16,267 nt of DNA. Source: JBFJVD01 sp041624375 (GTDB lineage: Bacteria; Chloroflexota; Anaerolineae; Anaerolineales; E44-bin32). Made by a program: the position numbers and the translations under genes. Within the stretch, counting starts at the first letter, position 1, and the number at the start of each line of letters is the position of its first letter. Below, piece by piece: positions 13,766-16,267 of this stretch. The notes beneath the pieces are model-generated. The model was not told the origin of the DNA and searched no databases. It saw only the letters and a program-made list of their open reading frames with translations. The DNA lies in assembly GCA_041624375.1 (NCBI GenBank), contig JBFJVD010000034.1, positions 1-16,267 on the forward strand, read 5' to 3'.

Positions 13766-14779
13766 CTAGGCAGAAGGAGACGCTGGAAGGTAGCCGGCTT
13801 CCCGCAGCCAGACTTCGGTGCGGCGCATCCCCTCCGATAGATCTATTTGTGGCGTCCAGCCGAGCAATCGCTCCGCCTTGCGATTCGAAAAGCTGTTGAT
13901 GCTGCGCAGCGCTGCGATTGCCCGTCGGTTGAAGCTCGCCTTCCTGCCGCGCAAACGGGCGGAGACCTCGTATGCCAGCGCAAGTAGCCAGGCGAGCGGG
14001 TAAGGAATGGAACGGAAGGACTCAACGCCGCACATCCTTCCATAGGCCCCAAAGAATATCCGCCAGGTCACTGGCTCATTGTCCGTGAAATTGATGGCTT
14101 CGCCGAGCGCTGCCTCCGCCTCGGCGCAGGCGATCAAGCCGTCGATCAGGTCATCGATATAGACCGGCTTGCAGTAGTGACGCCCGCCATCGATGAGCAC
14201 CATCCGGCCCGCGCGAATCAATTGGACCGGCCGTACGGTGAATTGGGTCGATCCGGGACCATAGACCTGTGAGGGTCGGGCGATCACGGCGGGCAGAGCG
14301 AGGTCAACCACTGCGCGCTGTACGGCGGCGTCGGCCGCCACCTTGGAGTCGTGGTATATCTCACCTTTGAGGCGTATTGGAGTCTCTTCGTCGATGCCAA
14401 GGACTTGGGGCGAGCCGTACACCGCGCAGGAGCTGAGGTGGATGAAGCGCTGCACCCCGGCCTCATGCGCGGCTTGAATCATGTGTTCGGTGCCATGGAC
14501 GTTAACCGCCCAGACGGCGTCCCGGTCCCCCGCCTCTCCCACATAGGCTGCCGCATGATAGACGATATCGCACCCGGCGAACGCTGCCGCCAGGCCTCCT
14601 GCGTCTGTCAGGTCTCCGCTGACAAGCTGCACACCCAGCGAGGCCAGCTTCTCTGCCCTGGCAGAATCGCGCACGAGAGCGCGCACACGGCAACCTTCGC
14701 CGAGAAGACGCCGGACCAGATGCCCGCCGATGAAACCTGTCGCCCCGCTCAGGCCGACGAGTTTTCCCGATAGGTCCAT
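13766..14779 (-). CDS. Extended SDR NAD(P)-dependent epimerase/dehydratase
   Basis: This 337-residue protein has a Rossmann fold. GATGFIGG (12-19) binds the dinucleotide, SGDL (54-57) contacts the adenine, and HAAA (75-78) follows. HLSSCAVYG (114-122) and YHDSK (Y142, K146) form the active site of extended SDR enzymes (sugar-nucleotide epimerases, 3-beta-HSD-like). The C-terminal part (about 180-330) is the variable substrate domain; I cannot name the substrate. The start is the ATG at 14779. It lacks a Shine-Dalgarno, and a minus-strand TAGAAT box (14794-14789) only 9 bases upstream suggests a leaderless or near-leaderless message. It converges on the EamA gene with no room for a terminator. 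Confidence 0.85.
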   Translation of the reverse strand: MDLSGKLVGLSGATGFIGGHLVRRLLGEGCRVRALVRDSARAEKLASLGVQLVSGDLTDAGGLAAAFAGCDIVYHAAAYVGEAGDRDAVWAVNVHGTEHMIQAAHEAGVQRFIHLSSCAVYGSPQVLGIDEETPIRLKGEIYHDSKVAADAAVQRAVVDLALPAVIARPSQVYGPGSTQFTVRPVQLIRAGRMVLIDGGRHYCKPVYIDDLIDGLIACAEAEAALGEAINFTDNEPVTWRIFFGAYGRMCGVESFRSIPYPLAWLLALAYEVSARLRGRKASFNRRAIAALRSINSFSNRKAERLLGWTPQIDLSEGMRRTEVWLREAGYLPASPSA

Positions 14780-14837
14780 GAGGTGTTCATTCTACCTAGG
14801 AAGTTGGGGGCATAGGATTAACACGATCTTGAGTCTC

Positions 14838-14867
14838 TTGACCCCTTCCGAAGGGCTGTGATAAGAT
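14838..14867 (+). promoter_or_regulatory. Promoter of tRNA-Asp
   Basis: TTGACC (14838-14843) and TAAGAT (14862-14867) are separated by 18 bp. The predicted start near 14874 lies about 4 bases before the mature tRNA end, leaving a very short 5' leader for RNase P. Confidence 0.7.
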
Positions 14868-14877
14868 GCGCCCATCC

Positions 14878-14951
14878 GGGGGTGTAGTGTAGCGGCCTAA
14901 CACGCTGCCCTGTCAAGGCAGAGACCGCGGGTTCGAATCCCGTCATCCCCG
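14878..14951 (+). tRNA. tRNA-Asp (GTC)
   Basis: The full cloverleaf is visible. The acceptor GGGGGTG (14878-14884) pairs with CATCCCC (14944-14950, one GU), and the D stem is GTGT/ACAC (14887-14890, 14900-14903). The anticodon stem CTGCC/GGCAG encloses CTGTCAA with GTC at 14912-14914. The T arm GCGGG-TTCGAAT-CCCGT (14927-14943) precedes the discriminator G at 14951, the Asp identity base. The 3' CCA is not encoded, so a CCA-adding enzyme is needed. Confidence 0.97.
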
Positions 14952-14955
14952 CTCA

Positions 14956-14985
14956 ACGGGCCCGATCCTACGTCGGGCCCGTTTC
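14956..14985 (+). terminator. Terminator-like hairpin after tRNA-Asp
   Basis: ACGGGCCCGA (14956-14965) pairs over 10 bp with TCGGGCCCGT (14973-14982) around a 7-base loop. The tail TTCGCTTATT is only moderately T-rich. Its position 5 bases after the tRNA supports a role as its terminator. Confidence 0.7.
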
Positions 14986-15124
14986 GCTTATTGGAAGCTA
15001 CTCCTCGCAGCTCGGCGCATGGTCTCCTTCACAAGTAAATGCATCATCAGGGCTTGAGGACCCAATCCTCATCAGCTTTCCTGTGGACTGGCGAGTATGC
15101 GTCCGGAATGGCGAATGGATCGCC

Positions 15125-16267
15125 TTAGCCCGTGCGACCCAGCACCGAGGAAATGATCGCCGAGTAGCCACGTTGGGCTGCATCGAGCTCGGCAAGCTGC
15201 ACCCGCTCGTTGGCGACGTGAGCATCCTCCTCCCGGCCAGGTCCGAAGCCGATGGTTGGGATACCCGCCCTCCCCGCAGAATATGCGGCGTTTGTGCAGA
15301 AGCGATAGGTGCTCAAATTTGCTTTGAGGCCGGCACCTTCCATTCCGCTGCGCGCACGCTGCAGCAGAAGATGGTCCTCGTCGAGAAGCCAGGCAGGGAA
15401 GAACTTGGGTCCGGCGATCTCGACGCCCGTGTGCGACCGATACGAGCCGGCGCCGATCTCGAGCCGGTGGGGGGTGCGGGCAAGTGAGGGAAGGTTCCGG
15501 AGCTGCCCGAGCACTGATTCCTGCGTCTCTCCGATGAGTAAGCGACGGTCGAAGGTGGCCCGACATCGACTTGGAATCACGGAATGGCCCGGGTAGGGAT
15601 CCGAAATGATGTCGGCTAGCGCAAGGATGCCCTCTCCCAGGCGCGGGTGGCTTGGAGGAGGCAGCGCTTCGAGCTCGGCAAGGATCGGGATCATGAGGGA
15701 GACAGCGTTGCGGCCGGCCTGCGGGGAAGACGTGTGGGCCGGCTTGCCAATGGTCTCCAGATGAATTTCAGCCCGCCCCCGCCCGCCGTGGATGAGTTGG
15801 AGGTCTGAGGCCTCGCCGACCACGACGAAATCGGGTTCCAGAGCGTCGATCACTGCGCGCAGAGCCAAGCCTTCCATGACCTCTTCGAGCACGGAAGCAC
15901 AGACGACGACGCGGCCTGCCAGACGCCGACGGTCAGTGGCCGCAGCAGCGTATACCATCGCTGCCAGCGCGCCCTTCATATCGGCGGAGCCTCGCCCGTG
16001 GAGCGCGCCGTCGGCGATTGCGCCATCAAAGGGGTCTCGCGTCCAGCCTGATTCGGTAGGGACCCCCACGGTGTCGCAGTGAGCGTCGAGTAGCAGCGTC
16101 TGCCCCTTGGTCTCACCCTGAATCAGGCCATAGGCGTTGCCCACCGAATCGATCCTCACCTCGTCGAAGGCAAGGCGCTTCATTTCGCTGGCGATGAGTT
16201 CGATAATTGCCCCCTCCTCGCCGCTCAGGCTCCGCGTTTGCACCAGCTGGCTGGCAAATCGATGCAT
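15125..16267 (-). CDS. ygeY: YgeY-like M20 metallohydrolase (partial, cut by window edge)
   Basis: At least 380 residues lie in the window and the N-terminus runs past the right edge; the Met at 16267 is probably internal, as about 10-20 residues seem missing. The M20 di-metal centre is complete (in-window numbering): DAHCD (H63, D65), GRGSADMKG (bridging D96), SVLEEVMEG (E128-E129, catalytic base and ligand), GEAS (E152) and EDAHVANE near the C-terminus. Segments such as PSRCRATFDRR, FPAWLLDEDH and GIPTIGFGPG match YgeY, the selenium-metabolism-linked M20 hydrolase, better than ArgE, DapE or CPG2. The lid domain sits at about 165-280. No selenium genes are in view, so the YgeY role is not confirmed here. 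Confidence 0.87.
   Translation of the reverse strand: MHRFASQLVQTRSLSGEEGAIIELIASEMKRLAFDEVRIDSVGNAYGLIQGETKGQTLLLDAHCDTVGVPTESGWTRDPFDGAIADGALHGRGSADMKGALAAMVYAAAATDRRRLAGRVVVCASVLEEVMEGLALRAVIDALEPDFVVVGEASDLQLIHGGRGRAEIHLETIGKPAHTSSPQAGRNAVSLMIPILAELEALPPPSHPRLGEGILALADIISDPYPGHSVIPSRCRATFDRRLLIGETQESVLGQLRNLPSLARTPHRLEIGAGSYRSHTGVEIAGPKFFPAWLLDEDHLLLQRARSGMEGAGLKANLSTYRFCTNAAYSAGRAGIPTIGFGPGREEDAHVANERVQLAELDAAQRGYSAIISSVLGRTG

Noticed and set aside
14998..15225. 75-codon minus-strand frame between tRNA-Asp and the M20 gene
   Set aside because: Most of it overlaps the M20 3' end in another frame; no ribosome site or family signal, though its last 25 codons are in non-coding space.
1..16267. 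CRISPR arrays, insertion sequences, phage or conjugation genes
   Set aside because: No regularly spaced repeats, transposase motifs, integrase motifs or long terminal inverted repeats were seen.

Overview
The window is a compact, GC-rich (roughly 60% by eye) bacterial chromosomal segment with no sign of plasmid, phage or IS genes. Several things point, with moderate confidence, to the Chloroflexota: a T-box-controlled isoleucyl-tRNA synthetase, threonine/proline-rich (TPTP) tails on exported proteins, a TolB-like protein paired with an M23 lipoprotein, and many GTG/TTG starts. No 16S rRNA or other phylogenetic marker RNA is present to prove this.

Layout. Positions 1-347 are non-coding, visibly more AT-rich than the rest, and crowded with palindromes and hairpins. 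Next is a two-gene unit (399-1192) of a small helical protein resembling the LigA/NHLP-leader type and a protein resembling an ImmA/IrrE metallopeptidase that has lost its zinc histidines. It ends in a textbook terminator (1216-1242). A cell-envelope pair follows (1381-4354): a membrane-anchored TolB/PD40 propeller protein and an M23 (LytM) lipoprotein. A strong sigma70-type promoter then drives a metallo-beta-lactamase-fold hydrolase and an RNase HI-like protein (4430-5726).

The centre is a translation-quality operon. A consensus promoter (5749-5777) leads into a full T-box riboswitch (about 5784-6079) with an ATC (Ile) specifier, then an AlaX-type tRNA-editing protein and a 1120-residue isoleucyl-tRNA synthetase. 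This synthetase carries a rearranged HIGH motif (GVHH) and an unusual KMSKS loop (AMHKS). Next is a tightly overlapping unit, lspA-rluD-ltaE-eamA (10298-13761): lipoprotein signal peptidase, 23S pseudouridine synthase, threonine aldolase and an EamA transporter. On the minus strand are an extended-SDR epimerase (13766-14779) and, at the right edge, a YgeY-like M20 metallohydrolase cut by the window end. Between them lies a plus-strand tRNA-Asp (GTC) with its own promoter and a terminator-like hairpin.

How the parts fit. The T-box would read uncharged tRNA-Ile and release transcription of both the charging enzyme and an editing factor, linking isoleucine starvation to aminoacylation fidelity. 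LspA is the peptidase needed to mature lipoproteins such as the M23 protein encoded 6 kb upstream. The points I rate most worth a second look are the GXHH-type IleRS with its AlaX partner under one Ile T-box, the degenerate ImmA/IrrE-like pair at the left end, and the structured non-coding stretch beside it.
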